The notes below the pieces were generated by a model. The model did no database searches. It had not been told where the DNA came from and worked only from the letters and a program-made list of their open reading frames with translations. The translations under genes were made by a program, and so were the position numbers. Below are positions 27,143 through 37,419 of a stretch of DNA of 64,000 bases, piece after piece. This DNA comes from Methanofollis ethanolicus. GTDB taxonomy: Archaea; Halobacteriota; Methanomicrobia; Methanomicrobiales; Methanofollaceae. Numbering within the stretch: the first letter of the stretch is position 1; the number at the start of each line of letters is the position of its first letter. The stretch is from positions 496,001-560,000 of the forward strand of contig NZ_BCNW01000001.1 of the NCBI RefSeq assembly GCF_001571385.1, read 5' to 3'.

Positions 27143-28286
27143 ACCTGACGACTGGGACGACCTGAGAAACCGGATCATCGGGTTTGGCGAGAAGTCCCTT
27201 CACAAGAGTTACTATCCCGAACTCCAGAAGCAGATGGCCGACCTTGAGCGTTTCCGGGCCCTTCTCGACGAAAGCCGTGACGCGGTCTATCTCATCGACG
27301 TGCGGTCCGGTCTTGTCGTCGACGCGAACCGTGCGGCCTGGGACTCCCTCGGGTACCTTCAGGCCGGCGTCGTCGGCAGACCGTTCGTCAACCTGATCGT
27401 CCCCTCCGAGCGCCCTCGTTTCCTTCCCTTTATCGACGGGTCGCGGGACGATCGGGATGACCCGCATACCCTCGTGCTCTCCCTCAGGAAGGCGATAGGC
27501 GGGGCCGTGCCGGTGGAGGTGACACTCCACGCCGTCCATTTCAGCAGATTGCTCTACCTCGTCGCCGTTGCCCGTGACATCACCGCACGGAGGGAGGCCG
27601 AGCGGGAACTCCGGGTCAAGGAGAGTGCGATCAGGTCCTCCTCAGACGGCATCCTCATTGAAGGTCTGGACGGGAAGGTGATCTATGCGAACGACGCCTT
27701 CGGACAGATGTTCGGATGCCCCGATGCCGCCGGCCTGAAGGGCACCAGGATCGAGGGTTTCCTTGAGAGGATTGACGAAGAGCCGGTGATGGTGGAGGAC
27801 CTCCGACGGAACCATGCGGTCCGGACGGAGACGAGGGCGCGGAGAAGGGACGGGACGGTCTTCGACATCCGGATCTCCGGATCTCTGGTGCCCGACGACG
27901 ACGGCAGGCCCATCTGCCTGATGTTCATTTGCCAGGACATCACCGGCCTGAAGGCGATGGAGGAGATGAAGCGCCGGGCCTATGAACAACTCGAACAGAA
28001 CATCGAGCAGTTTGCCATTCTCGGCGACCATATAAGAAACCCTCTCCAGGTGATCGTCGGTCTTGCCTGCATGATCGACGACCCTGTCGCCGCGAAGATC
28101 GTGGAGCAATGCACCCGGGTCAATGGCATCATCACCGAACTCGACCGGGGCTGGGTGATGTCGGAAAATGTGCGGCAATATCTCCGGAGGCGGGAGGGGA
28201 TCGATCTCCCGGCCGGTGCCGGTCGTTCGCGTTTCTCCTATCATAAAGCCCATATCCCTTCCCCCCCCATAGGTACAGGATTGTAC
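27126..28286 (+). CDS. PAS-domain sensor protein without its own stop codon
   Basis: About 387 codons. An N-terminal region, two PAS domains (about residues 45-155 and 165-280) and a short HisKA-like helical pair (ILGDHIRNPLQVIVGLACMI ... NGIITELDRGW) with no ATPase domain, as in many Methanomicrobiales sensor proteins. The end around RQYLRRREG is where such proteins stop, yet the frame runs on into aspS. The intervening bases include eight consecutive C (28261-28268), a likely site for an indel or sequencing error. Confidence 0.7.
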
Positions 28287-29576
28287 ATGCGTACTCCCAT
28301 CAACGAGGTAACTCCCGAAACAGGGCGTGCCGAGGTTGCCGGCTGGGTCCACGAGATCCGGGACCTTGGCGGGCTCACCTTCTTCCTGATCCGCGACCGG
28401 ACCGGGATCATCCAGGTCACTGTCGTCAAGAAGAAGGCATCCGAAGCTGTTCTCCAGGCGGCAAAGGCCGTCTCCCGCGAGTCCGTCGTCCGCATCAGCG
28501 GGGCCGTGAAACCGATCGATAAGGCGCCGGGCGGCCGCGAGCTCACCCCCGAGACCTTTGAGATCGTCTCCCCCTGCGAGAGCCCCCTGCCCCTCGACGT
28601 CGTCGAGAAGGTGCCGGCCGACCTCGACACCAGGCTCGACGCCCGGTTCCTCGACGTGCGGAAGCCCAGGGTCGCCGCGATCTTCAAGATCAGGAGCGCG
28701 GTCACCGCCGCCACCTACGAGTTCTTCTCGAAGCGTGGCTATTACAATATCACCTCCCCGAAGGTCGTCGCCGCGGCGACCGAGGGCGGCACAGAACTCT
28801 TCCCGATCGCCTACTTCGAGAAGGAGGCCTTCCTCAACCAGAGCCCGCAGCTCTACAAGCAGATGATGATGGCCGCCGGTTTCGAGAAGGTCTTCGAAGT
28901 CGGGCCGATCTTCCGGGCCGAGGAGCACAACACGGTCAGGCACCTCAACGAGGCGACGTCCATCGATGTCGAGGTCTCGTTCGCCGACCACAACGACGTC
29001 ATGAAGGTCCTCGAAGACCTCGTCTCCCACCAGTACGCCACCGTTGCGGAGACCTGCTCCGACGCTCTCGCCGATCTCGGCGTCGAGTTCGAGGTCCCGA
29101 AGGCGCCCTTCCCCCGCATCCCGTACGCCGATGCGATCGATATCGCGGCAAAGAAGATCGACGAACCGATCGCCTACGGCGACGACCTCTCCACACCGTC
29201 TGAGAGGGCGATCGGCGAGGAGATGGGCGAGCACTACTTCATCGTGGACTGGCCGAGTGCGATCAGGCCGTACTACGCGATGCCGTACGAGGACGACCCG
29301 TCCATCTGCAAGGCCTTCGACATGATGCACCCGCGTATGGAACTCTCTTCGGGCGCCCAGCGCGTCCACCAGTACGACCTCCTGGTCGAGCAGATCAAGG
29401 CGAAAGGATTAAGCCCGGAGAGCTTCGAGTTCTATCTCCAGCCCTTCAGGTACGGCATGCCACCCCACGCGGGCTGGGGCATGGGCATGGAGCGGCTGAT
29501 CATGACGATGCTCGGTCTCCAGAACATCAGGGAGGCCGTTCTCTTCCCGCGTGACAGGCACAGAGTCGTCCCATGA
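28287..29576 (+). CDS. aspS: Aspartyl-tRNA synthetase
   Basis: 429 residues from ATG 28287. N-terminal OB-fold anticodon domain (GWVHEIRDLGGLTFFLIRD), then the class II core: motif 2 with GPIFRAEEHNTVRHLNEAT and motif 3 with GWGMGMERLIM. Archaeal-length enzyme; in methanogens without AsnRS it may also charge tRNA-Asn. It is in frame with the preceding PAS protein but has its own ATG in the normal family position. Ends with an ATGA overlap with the methionine synthase. Confidence 0.9.
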   Translation: MRTPINEVTPETGRAEVAGWVHEIRDLGGLTFFLIRDRTGIIQVTVVKKKASEAVLQAAKAVSRESVVRISGAVKPIDKAPGGRELTPETFEIVSPCESPLPLDVVEKVPADLDTRLDARFLDVRKPRVAAIFKIRSAVTAATYEFFSKRGYYNITSPKVVAAATEGGTELFPIAYFEKEAFLNQSPQLYKQMMMAAGFEKVFEVGPIFRAEEHNTVRHLNEATSIDVEVSFADHNDVMKVLEDLVSHQYATVAETCSDALADLGVEFEVPKAPFPRIPYADAIDIAAKKIDEPIAYGDDLSTPSERAIGEEMGEHYFIVDWPSAIRPYYAMPYEDDPSICKAFDMMHPRMELSSGAQRVHQYDLLVEQIKAKGLSPESFEFYLQPFRYGMPPHAGWGMGMERLIMTMLGLQNIREAVLFPRDRHRVVP

Positions 29577-30469
29577 ACTTTATCTCGAAGGTCCTGCCGA
29601 CCACGGTCGTCGGGAGTTACCCGGTCGTCAAGGCCGGGGGGCTCCGCTCTCTCCTCGACCCCCTGCACGGGGCTGTCGAGACAGCGGTTGCCGACCAGGT
29701 CCGCGCCGGCGTCGATATCATCTCGGACGGCCAGGTGCGGGGCGACATGATCACGGCGTTCGTCTCCCGTCTGCCCGGCATCAGGGGACAGAGCGTCATC
29801 GGCAGGATCGAGCCCCCTGACAAACCCCTCACCGTCGCGGACACGAAGTATGCCCTCTCGAAGCACCCGAAGGTGAAGGGGATCATCACCGGCCCCTCGA
29901 CACTGGCCCATGGCCTGCGGATCGAGACGCCGGCGTACAGGGGGCGGGACGAGGTGGTTCTGGACCTTGCGCAGGCCCTTGCCACGGAGGCGCGGGCCCT
30001 CCAGGCCGCCGGCGTGACGATGATCCAGATCGACGAACCGATCTTTTCCACCGGCGCCGCCGACCTTGGCGTCGGCAGGCAGGCGGTGGACCTGATCACC
30101 TCGGTGCTCCGCATCCCTTCCTGCCTCCATGTCTGCGGGAACCTCGAGAGTGCGATCGACGACATCCTGAAGATCCAGGTCTCTGTCCTCGACTTCGAGT
30201 TCTCCGAGAACAGGGAGAACCTCGAAATCCTCTCGACGAAGGACCTGAAAGGGAGGCCGGTCGGCTACGGCTGCGTCGCCTCCGCCGATCCCGGCGTCGA
30301 GAGCATGGAAGCGATCGAGAAGAGGATCGAACGGGGGATCGAGGTCTTCGGCGCCGAGAACATGCTCGTCGACCCGGACTGCGGCCTCCGGATGCTTGAG
30401 AGAGATGTGGCCTACGAGAAACTCTCCGCGATGGTGAAGGCCGCCGCGGTCCTCAGGGCCGAATACTGA
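29573..30469 (+). CDS. Core methionine synthase (MetE C-terminal domain homologue)
   Basis: 298 residues. Single TIM barrel like the C-terminal half of MetE: VVGSYPVVKAGG at the start, zinc-site elements SCLHVCGNLES (His and Cys) and DPDCGLRML (Cys). The short archaeal forms take the methyl group from a methylcobalamin or corrinoid protein rather than from methyltetrahydrofolate. I cannot tell which of the recently named Mes families it belongs to. Overlaps aspS by 4 nt. Confidence 0.8.
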   Translation: MNFISKVLPTTVVGSYPVVKAGGLRSLLDPLHGAVETAVADQVRAGVDIISDGQVRGDMITAFVSRLPGIRGQSVIGRIEPPDKPLTVADTKYALSKHPKVKGIITGPSTLAHGLRIETPAYRGRDEVVLDLAQALATEARALQAAGVTMIQIDEPIFSTGAADLGVGRQAVDLITSVLRIPSCLHVCGNLESAIDDILKIQVSVLDFEFSENRENLEILSTKDLKGRPVGYGCVASADPGVESMEAIEKRIERGIEVFGAENMLVDPDCGLRMLERDVAYEKLSAMVKAAAVLRAEY

Positions 30470-30490
30470 TTCACTTTTTTCCCCCCGGTT

Positions 30491-30745
30491 CGTGAGGCTC
30501 TGTAGAATTGGGCATGAACCTCTTGCTCAAGCATACCCCATGAAAATTGTTCCTGGGAATTTGCTGACCGACGTGCCTTCCCGCACGCTCGCGCCGGGGG
30601 CGCTGCCCCCGGATCCCCGGGATTGCGATAGGGCCGGGAAGGCAGAATGCGGACCTTCCATCTCTGAAAGGGGATGCTTGATGAGAGTCAGAGTCCCGTG
30701 CAAACCCGGAGAGACATTTTCCGGGATCATTTTCATGGAGGTCAT
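30491..30745. repeat. Intergenic repeat copy R6, long partner of 24671-24960
   Basis: Shares CTCTGTAGAAT, GGGCATGA, ATGAAAATTGTTC, the GAGAGTCAGAGTCCCGTGC block and GATCATTTTCATGG with copy R4. The hairpin is CGCCGGGGGCGCTGCCCCCG (about 30590). Gene-free interval 30470-31421 holds three repeat copies and nothing else I recognise. Confidence 0.6.
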
Positions 30746-30834
30746 TCCAGAACGGATCCGAACCTTCATGCACGCCGATGAAAGGACTCACATTCGGTTC
30801 TGAAAAATTCTGTTCTGAATTCTGTTCTGGTGTC

Positions 30835-31110
30835 TTGTCCAGGGGGTTTCACCCCCCGGTCCCCCCATCATTGCGATAGGGGGTGGATGGCAACCTCCTT
30901 CATCAGGATCTCTGGTCTCTCTTCCCCGACCCTATCCTGTTTCGGGGGTCAGGGGGCAAAAGTCCCCCGGCAGAGGTCTGGGGGAAGGCGGTGGTTTCGC
31001 ACGATTCTTCAGGGAATTCAGGAAGATACCGACCCGAACATGATATTCTCTCCCGATCCCTGCATGCAGAGATAGGGGGAATGAATGAGAGTTTTGGGAT
31101 ATGCTCATGG
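30835..31110. repeat. Intergenic hairpin repeat copy R7 (inverted copy at 40965-41240)
   Basis: First hairpin AGGGGGTTTCACCCCCCGG (about 30840), second GGGGGTCAGGGGGCAAAAGT (about 30943). The whole segment, including TGCATGCAGAGATAGGGGGAATGAATGAGAGTTTTGGGAT near its end (read in parts), is the reverse complement of 40965-41240. Confidence 0.65.
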
Positions 31111-31119
31111 TAACCCTCG

Positions 31120-31330
31120 CGGGAAAGTACTTCCTGAAGCGATAGGAGATTCTGTTCAGAAGTACCTGGTTCGGGGGACTGCCGCCCCCCATACCGCCTG
31201 TCATTAAGGTGGGGGCGGGGGTAGCATACTCCTCCAGGAATCCGGCTCTTTCTTCCCGGGACCAATCGCACGTGGGGGTCAGGGGGCGTGGTCCCCCGGT
31301 TTCGATCGGGGGAAGGCGGTTGATCGGTGT
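31120..31330. repeat. Intergenic hairpin repeat copy R8
   Basis: Opens with GGGAAAGTACTTCCTG as R1 and R3 do; first hairpin CGGGGGACTGCCGCCCCCC (about 31173), second GGGGGTCAGGGGGCGTGGTC (about 31275), ending GGGGGAAGGCGGTTG. Confidence 0.65.
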
Positions 31331-31421
31331 CTCGCGCCGGTAGATTGCCGCCCCTCGAACACCTCCCGGTCGCCTGCACCAAAATTTCTCTGAAAAAAAG
31401 TAGTGGAGCCGGGACGGTCGC

Positions 31422-32015
31422 TCAGACGACTCTCTTTGTCGTCGAGAGTTCGAGTCCCTCGGCGGTGATATTGTATGGGACGAGTTGTCTGGGGAGTTCT
31501 ACCCCGACCATCTTGAAGACGCCGAGCATCCTTTCCACCTCGGAGCCCTCGATTCCCTGTTTGAGTTCGACGTAGCCGTCAACCAGCCTGATCAATTTGA
31601 TCTCGTCTGCCTTCCGGTGGATGCCGAGGTACATGATGAGCGCCACGTTCGCCCCCTCCGCCACCTTCTCCCGCAGGCCGCGGGTCACGAGGTCGACGGC
31701 ATCGTCGATGCCGTGCCTGAGGATGATGCTTGAGAGAGAGTCGATGACAATCCGCTGGCCGTGCATATGTGCGGGGTACTGGTCGGGCGGTATCTCCCGC
31801 GCGTCGGTCATCCCCTCCTCGACCTTCCCGTCGAGCATCAGGTATGTCCCGTCTTCGGGGTTGTCAGGGTCTCCCTTCCAGAACTGGCGGGCAAAATGGT
31901 CGAGTCCGTTTGTGGGCGTGCCTGCGACGATGATCACCGTCCCCTTCGGTATCCCCCCCTCCAGAACCAGGTCGAGACCGACAAGACCGGTTGAACGCTG
32001 TTTCTCCCTGTCCAA
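31422..32015 (-). CDS. KaiC/RecA-fold protein with degenerate Walker A
   Basis: 197 residues. The fold is that of archaeal KaiC-like or RAD55 ATPases: TGLVGLDLVLEGGIPKGTVI at the start, Walker B-like IVIDSLSSIIL. The P-loop, however, reads AGTPTNGLDHFARQF where GxxxxGK(T/S) is expected, with the Lys and Ser/Thr missing, so ATP hydrolysis is doubtful. Possibly a regulatory or structural paralogue. Monocistronic; downstream is the hairpin repeat cluster. Confidence 0.75.
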   Translation of the reverse strand: MDREKQRSTGLVGLDLVLEGGIPKGTVIIVAGTPTNGLDHFARQFWKGDPDNPEDGTYLMLDGKVEEGMTDAREIPPDQYPAHMHGQRIVIDSLSSIILRHGIDDAVDLVTRGLREKVAEGANVALIMYLGIHRKADEIKLIRLVDGYVELKQGIEGSEVERMLGVFKMVGVELPRQLVPYNITAEGLELSTTKRVV

Positions 32016-32120
32016 TGTACTCTCCGGCAGATCACATGGACGCGTGCGTACATATACCTTCCCAAAGGTTCAAATTGACATCCTTGATATAAACGGGACG
32101 ACAATAAGGGGTCCCCGGGG

Positions 32121-33665
32121 TCAGTTCCCCGATGATACGGGATACATTTCCCTGAGAGTCCGCCTGAGGAGTTTCCAGCCGCTCACCCGGGGGAGGTGGT
32201 CGAGGACGACCATCTCGCGGGGCACCTTGTAGCCGGCAAGTCTCTCCCGGCAGTAGGCGGTCAGGTCGTCGAGCGTCATCTCCTCGCCGGGGTTGAAGAC
32301 GACGGCCGCCACCGGGACCTCGCCCCGCCTCTCGTCGGGCCTCGCGAAGATGGCGACGTCGGCGACCTTCGGGTGCTCGACGATGACGTTCTCCACCTCT
32401 GTCGGGTAGACCTTCCAGCCCGACATGATGATCATGTCCTTCTTCCGGTCGGTGACGAAGAGGACGCCGTCTTCGTCAAGGTAGCCGAGGTCTCCGGTCA
32501 GGAACCAGCCTTCGGGGAGGAAGGCCCGTTCCGTCGCTTCGGGCATCCCCCAGTAGCCCTTCGCGACCGCCGGCCCCCGCAGGGCGATCTCGCCGACCTC
32601 GCCGGCAGGGAGGTCGCGGCCGGGGTCGTCCTCGGCGACGATCCTCGCCTCGGCATAGCCGACAGGCGCCCCGACGCTCAGGTACCCCTTGTGGAGGGAG
32701 TAATGGGCCGGGACGACCGCGGTCGCCGACCCGACGACGATCGTCTCGGAGAGGCCGTAGGCGTTCACGACCGGGATGCCGAAACGCCTGTCGAACTCGG
32801 CCCATATCACCGGCAGGAGGGGCCCTCCGCCGGAGATGATGCACCTGACCTGCTTCAGCGCCTCCTCTGTCCCGGGCTTCGAGCGGATGAGGGTGTGGAT
32901 CACCGGCGGCATTGCCGAGAGCACCGTCACCCGGTGTTCGGCCGCGAGGCGCACGTACGCCTCCGGGTCGTAGCGGTCCATGCAGACACACGTGCCTCCG
33001 GCCTTCAGGACGGAGAGCCCCCAGGAGAGGCCGACATGGCCCATCGGGTAGATGCCGAGGTAGACGTCCCCTTCACGGAGGTCGAGGACCTCGCGCTCTG
33101 TTGCAAGGGCTGACATCCAGTTGCCCTGGGTGAGCATCGCCCCTTTCGGGCGGCCGGTCGTCCCCGAGGTGTACTGGAGCTGGCAGAGGTCGTCGAAGGA
33201 GCAGTCTGTCGCCCTTTCGAGGGGGTCGGCGCGGAGGAGGTCGTCCCATGCCGTCTCGTCCTCTCCCGCGGCGCCGACGATGCAGACGTGGCCGAGGTCA
33301 GGGCAGTCGGCCCTGACCGCCCGCACGGTAGGAGCGCCGGCGGTGTCGGTGATCACGGCCGCGGCCCCGGAGTCGGCGAGGGCGTACCTCACCTCGTCTG
33401 CATGATAGACGGCGTTTGTCGGGACGGCGACGGCGCCGATCCGCCAGATTGCAAGGTACGAGAGGAGATATTCGGGCGAAGTGTCGAGGTAGATACAGAC
33501 ACGGTCGCCTTTTTTTATGCCGAGAGAGGAGAGGCCGCCGGCAAGGCGGCAGGCGGCCTCCCGCATCTCCCTGAAGGTGTACGTCCGGCCGTCCTTCGCA
33601 AAGATAAAGGCGGGGCCGGAACAGTACCGGGCGTTTACATCAAGAAATGTGGTGATATTCGGCAT
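32121..33665 (-). CDS. AMP-forming acyl-CoA synthetase
   Basis: 514 residues. P-loop YTSGTTGRPKGAML, the NAYGLSET motif A5, TGDLGYLDEDG and MIIMSGWKVYPTEVEN hinge, and the C-terminal catalytic Lys in SGWKLLRR. This is the ANL adenylate-forming family, of a medium/long-chain acid-CoA ligase type, activating a carboxylic acid through its adenylate. Substrate not predictable. The start ATG 33665 has a TATA-like ATATAATT upstream at about 33683. Confidence 0.85.
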   Translation of the reverse strand: MPNITTFLDVNARYCSGPAFIFAKDGRTYTFREMREAACRLAGGLSSLGIKKGDRVCIYLDTSPEYLLSYLAIWRIGAVAVPTNAVYHADEVRYALADSGAAAVITDTAGAPTVRAVRADCPDLGHVCIVGAAGEDETAWDDLLRADPLERATDCSFDDLCQLQYTSGTTGRPKGAMLTQGNWMSALATEREVLDLREGDVYLGIYPMGHVGLSWGLSVLKAGGTCVCMDRYDPEAYVRLAAEHRVTVLSAMPPVIHTLIRSKPGTEEALKQVRCIISGGGPLLPVIWAEFDRRFGIPVVNAYGLSETIVVGSATAVVPAHYSLHKGYLSVGAPVGYAEARIVAEDDPGRDLPAGEVGEIALRGPAVAKGYWGMPEATERAFLPEGWFLTGDLGYLDEDGVLFVTDRKKDMIIMSGWKVYPTEVENVIVEHPKVADVAIFARPDERRGEVPVAAVVFNPGEEMTLDDLTAYCRERLAGYKVPREMVVLDHLPRVSGWKLLRRTLREMYPVSSGN

Positions 33666-33775
33666 TCATGGCACCTGATATCCATATAATTGCTTCGATG
33701 AATATGTATGTGCATTCTCCTATATATGCGGGCCCATTGGGGGCCGTCGCCGGAAAAAAGGTGGTGTAGGTTTCC

Positions 33776-36193
33776 CTACTGGTACTCGGGCGGCTGGACC
33801 TTCTCGGGCAGGCCGCCTTTGAAGAAGCCGCGGATCCTCTGGTAGTAATCGACGAGGCGCTCGTTCATCGTCGGGTGCACCTTCTTCGCCGCCGTCTCCA
33901 GGTGTTTTTTCGTGACGATGCCGGTCTTCTCCCGCATCGCAAACATCCCGGCCTCGCGGCAGAGCGACTCCAGGTCAGAGCCCACGTACCCGTCCGTCGT
34001 CCCGGCAATCGCGTCGATGAGGGCGGTCCTGCCAGGGTCCTCCAGGGTGATCCGCCTGAGCCCGAGGAGGTCGACGATCATCCGCCGCCGTGCGCCCGGT
34101 CCGAGCGGGTCGCCCTGGCCCTTCTGTGCCTTCGCGGCCGCGTCCCTGAAGGTGTCGATGCCGATCGGGGCCCCTGACGTGAAAGACGCGAGGATGTCCT
34201 CGATCCCGGCGCCGTCGAGTCCTTCGGTCGCCGCCACCGCTTCGTTCATGGCCGAGCCTTCGATCGGCATGGTGCGGGTGTGGATGTCCATGATCTTGGC
34301 CCGACTCTTCCGGTCGGGCGCCCCGATATAGACGAGGCGGTCGAAGCGGCCGGGCCGCAGGAGGGCCGGGTCCACGATGTCCGGCCTGTTCGTCGCTCCC
34401 ATCACGACGACGTCGCCCCGGCCTGTCAGACCGTCCATCTCGGTGAGGATCTGGTTCAGGACGCTCTCGACGACATGCGTCTCGGCGCCGCCGCCCCGTG
34501 CCGGGGCAAGGGCGTCGAGTTCGTCGAAGAAGATGATCGACGGCGCCACCTGCCTGGCCTTCTTGAAGATCTCCCGCACGGCGCGTTCTGACTCGCCGAC
34601 CCACTTCGAGAGGAGTTGCGGGCCCCGCACCGGGATGAAGTTCGCTCCTGACTCTGAGGCGACGGCCCTCGCGATGAGGGTCTTCCCCGTCCCCGGCGGC
34701 CCGTACAGCAGGACGCCCCGCGGCGGCTGGATGCCGAGGTCGTCGAACCGCTCCCTGCTCGTGAGCGGGTACTCGACCGCCTCGCGGACCTCTTCTTTCT
34801 CCGACTCGAGGCCGCCGACGTCGTTCCAGGTGATGTGCGGGACTTCGAGGAGCACCTCGCGCATGGCGCTCGGGGAGACGTCGCGCAGCGCCTCCCTGAA
34901 GTCCGAGGCCGTCACCTCCATCTTTTCCAGGATCTCGGGCGGGATCTCCTCTTCTTCCAGGTCGATCTCCGGCATGTACCGCCTGAGCGCCCTGATCGCG
35001 CCTTCCCGTGCGAGCGCCGCAAGGTCGGCCCCCACGAAACCGTGGGTCTGCCTGGCGAGGTCGGTGATGGAGACGTCGTCGGCGAGAGGCATGCCCCGCG
35101 TATGGATCCTGAAGATCTCCGTCCGGTCATGCTCGTTCGGCCCGCCGATCTCGATCTCCCTGTCGAAGCGGCCCGGCCGCCGCAGGGCCGGGTCGATGGC
35201 GTCGAGTCTGTTCGTGGCGCCGATGACGACGACCTGTCCCCTCTCTTCGAGGCCGTCCATCATGGTGAGGAGCTGGGCGACGACCCGTCTCTCCACCTCT
35301 CCGGTGACGTCCTCCCTCTTCGGGGCGATGGAGTCGAGTTCGTCGATGAAGATGATCGACGGGGCGTTCTGCCGTGCGTCCTCGAAGACCTCGCGCAGGC
35401 GCTGTTCAGACTCGCCGTAGTACTTCGAGATCACCTCGGGCCCCGCGATGGAGATGAAGTGCGCCCCCGACTCCGAGGCGACGGCCTTGGCGATGAGAGT
35501 CTTCCCCGTCCCCGGCGGGCCGTACAGGAGCACGCCCTTCGGCGGGTCGATCCCGAGTTTCCTGAAGAGTTCGGGGTGGCGCATCGGCAGTTCGATCGTC
35601 TCCCGCACCCGCTGGAGTTCGTCTTTGAGGCCGCCGATGTCCTCGTACGAGATCCTCCTCACGCCGTCGAAGCCCGCGACCGGTTTCTCCGAGAACTCGA
35701 CCTTCGTGTTCTTGGTGATGATGATCGCTTCCTCGGGTTCGACCGTCACCGCCTTGAAGGCGACGATCTGCGGCTGCATGAAGGGCAGCCCGGCCTGGAT
35801 CGGGACGGTGTCGTTCTTGACCACCGGGAAGTCGATGAGGTGGTTGACCACGCTCTGGAAGTTGATGGGGACCTGCCGCGGCATGTCCTCGGGAGGCGCG
35901 AGGACGACCCTCTGCGCCTCGGTCTCCTGCTCTGCCTTTCGCACAAGGATTCGGTCGCCGACCGCGATCCCGGCGTTCTCCCTGGTGAACTTGTCGACCC
36001 TGATCTTCCCCTGCTGCCAGTCGGAGACCATTGCCCGCCAGACCTTGGCGACGGTCCGGCGTTTGCCGATGATCTCGACGAGGTCGCCGGGCGAGAGCCT
36101 CATCTGGAGCATGGTGTCGGGATCCAGGCGCGCCTTCCCCCCGCCCTGGTCCTCAGGATATGCCCTGTCCACTTTTAGGTACATTTCCGGCAT
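33776..36193 (-). CDS. Cdc48/p97-type AAA+ ATPase (VAT)
   Basis: 805 residues, normal for archaeal VAT. N-terminal double-psi barrel and beta clam (about 1-185), D1 with GPPGTGKT and [16 protein letters not shown]2 with GPPGTGKT and [15 protein letters not shown], each followed by an arginine-bearing second region of homology. It unfolds substrates for the proteasome. The C-terminus lacks an obvious HbYX motif. The TATA box at about 36203-36211 places transcription near 36180, so the second ATG (36184) may be the true, leaderless start. Confidence 0.92.
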   Translation of the reverse strand: MPEMYLKVDRAYPEDQGGGKARLDPDTMLQMRLSPGDLVEIIGKRRTVAKVWRAMVSDWQQGKIRVDKFTRENAGIAVGDRILVRKAEQETEAQRVVLAPPEDMPRQVPINFQSVVNHLIDFPVVKNDTVPIQAGLPFMQPQIVAFKAVTVEPEEAIIITKNTKVEFSEKPVAGFDGVRRISYEDIGGLKDELQRVRETIELPMRHPELFRKLGIDPPKGVLLYGPPGTGKTLIAKAVASESGAHFISIAGPEVISKYYGESEQRLREVFEDARQNAPSIIFIDELDSIAPKREDVTGEVERRVVAQLLTMMDGLEERGQVVVIGATNRLDAIDPALRRPGRFDREIEIGGPNEHDRTEIFRIHTRGMPLADDVSITDLARQTHGFVGADLAALAREGAIRALRRYMPEIDLEEEEIPPEILEKMEVTASDFREALRDVSPSAMREVLLEVPHITWNDVGGLESEKEEVREAVEYPLTSRERFDDLGIQPPRGVLLYGPPGTGKTLIARAVASESGANFIPVRGPQLLSKWVGESERAVREIFKKARQVAPSIIFFDELDALAPARGGGAETHVVESVLNQILTEMDGLTGRGDVVVMGATNRPDIVDPALLRPGRFDRLVYIGAPDRKSRAKIMDIHTRTMPIEGSAMNEAVAATEGLDGAGIEDILASFTSGAPIGIDTFRDAAAKAQKGQGDPLGPGARRRMIVDLLGLRRITLEDPGRTALIDAIAGTTDGYVGSDLESLCREAGMFAMREKTGIVTKKHLETAAKKVHPTMNERLVDYYQRIRGFFKGGLPEKVQPPEYQ

Positions 36194-36237
36194 TCGTTAC
36201 AATCATATACGCCCGGATTTATAAGTACTGCTTCAGT

Positions 36238-37419
36238 ATGCGGATTCTTCTTCTCGATCCTTTTCACGGCGCAGCCGGCGACATGACTATCGGGGCCCTC
36301 TTAGACCTCGGCGCAGACGAGGCGCAGGTGAGGGCGGCGATGGCCTCGGTGGTGGCCGACCCGGTCTTCTCCCGCGTGAAGAGGTGCGGCGTCGGGGCGG
36401 TGCGGGTCGTCACTCATGCAGGCCCGGCCCACCGGGACCTTGCCGATGTTATTGCACGGGTGGAGACGGCCGATGCCCCGGCCGCGGCGGTCGAGCGGGC
36501 GAAACGGGTCTTTTGCCGGATCGCGGCGGCAGAGGAGAGCGTCCACGGGCATGCGCCGCACTTCCACGAGGTCGGAGCCGACGACGCGATCGCCGACGTG
36601 ATCGGGGCGTGCACGGCCCTGGAGACTCTCGGTGTCGACGGCGTCGCCGTGCTCCCGGTCGCCCTGGGGAGCGGGACGGTCGTGGCGGCCCACGGTACGA
36701 TGCCGGTGCCGGCCCCGGCGACCCTTGCCGTCCTCCGTGCCTCGCCCCTGACGACGAGGATGGGCGGTGGCGAGGGCGAACTCTGCACGCCGACGGGCGC
36801 CGCCCTCCTGGCCACGTTCACGACCCTCCGGCCCGAGGAGATCGGGGCGGCACGGGTCGCCGGCATCGGCTACGGTGCCGGCAGCCGCGACCCTGCGGGG
36901 GCGCCGAACGTGCTGCGGGCGGTGCTCCTGGAGCGCGAGGGAGTCGCAGGCGCCGACGAGGTGGACATCCTTGAGACGAATGTGGACGATGTCACCGGCG
37001 AGGTGCTCGGCCACTGCATGGACCTCCTCTTTGCGGCGGGGGCGAGGGACGTCTGCGTCGTGCCGGCGGTGATGAAGAAGGGGCGGGCGGGCCACCTGGT
37101 GCGGGTCGTCTGCCGCCCCGCGGACGCGGCCCCCCTCACTCTGATCCTGGCGAGGGAACTCGGCACTCTCGGGGTGCGGTGCATCCCCGCGGTCCACCGG
37201 AGCGTGCTGGAGAGGAGGCTCGTGCGGGTGACGGCCGGGGTCGGGGGCGAGAGGCGCGAGGTGACGGTGAAGGTCGGGTATATCGGCGACGTCGTCTCCT
37301 CGGTGAAGGCGGAGTCGGACGAGGTGCGGGCCTGGGCCGCGGAGTCCGGCGTGCCGGTGCGGACGGTGGCACGGATTGTCGAGGACGCCGCATGGAAGGA
37401 CCTGGAGGGGAAGGAATGA
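36238..37419 (+). CDS. larC: LarC, nickel insertion protein for the nickel-pincer cofactor
   Basis: 393 residues. N-terminal LLLDPFHGAAGDMTIGALL, then HFHEVGADDAIADVIG, ALGSGTVVAAHGTMPVPAPAT (in parts) and the later ETNVDDVTGEVLG, all family signatures. LarC inserts nickel into the pyridinium dithiocarboxylate precursor in a CTP-dependent step. LarB and LarE are not in the window, so the archaeal role is uncertain. In Lactobacillus the gene is read through a frameshift; here it is a single frame. Ends with an overlap with radB. Confidence 0.85.
   Translation: MRILLLDPFHGAAGDMTIGALLDLGADEAQVRAAMASVVADPVFSRVKRCGVGAVRVVTHAGPAHRDLADVIARVETADAPAAAVERAKRVFCRIAAAEESVHGHAPHFHEVGADDAIADVIGACTALETLGVDGVAVLPVALGSGTVVAAHGTMPVPAPATLAVLRASPLTTRMGGGEGELCTPTGAALLATFTTLRPEEIGAARVAGIGYGAGSRDPAGAPNVLRAVLLEREGVAGADEVDILETNVDDVTGEVLGHCMDLLFAAGARDVCVVPAVMKKGRAGHLVRVVCRPADAAPLTLILARELGTLGVRCIPAVHRSVLERRLVRVTAGVGGERREVTVKVGYIGDVVSSVKAESDEVRAWAAESGVPVRTVARIVEDAAWKDLEGKE

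Noticed and set aside
34835-36178. 447-codon plus-strand frame opposite Cdc48
   Set aside because: Antisense shadow of a highly conserved AAA ATPase.
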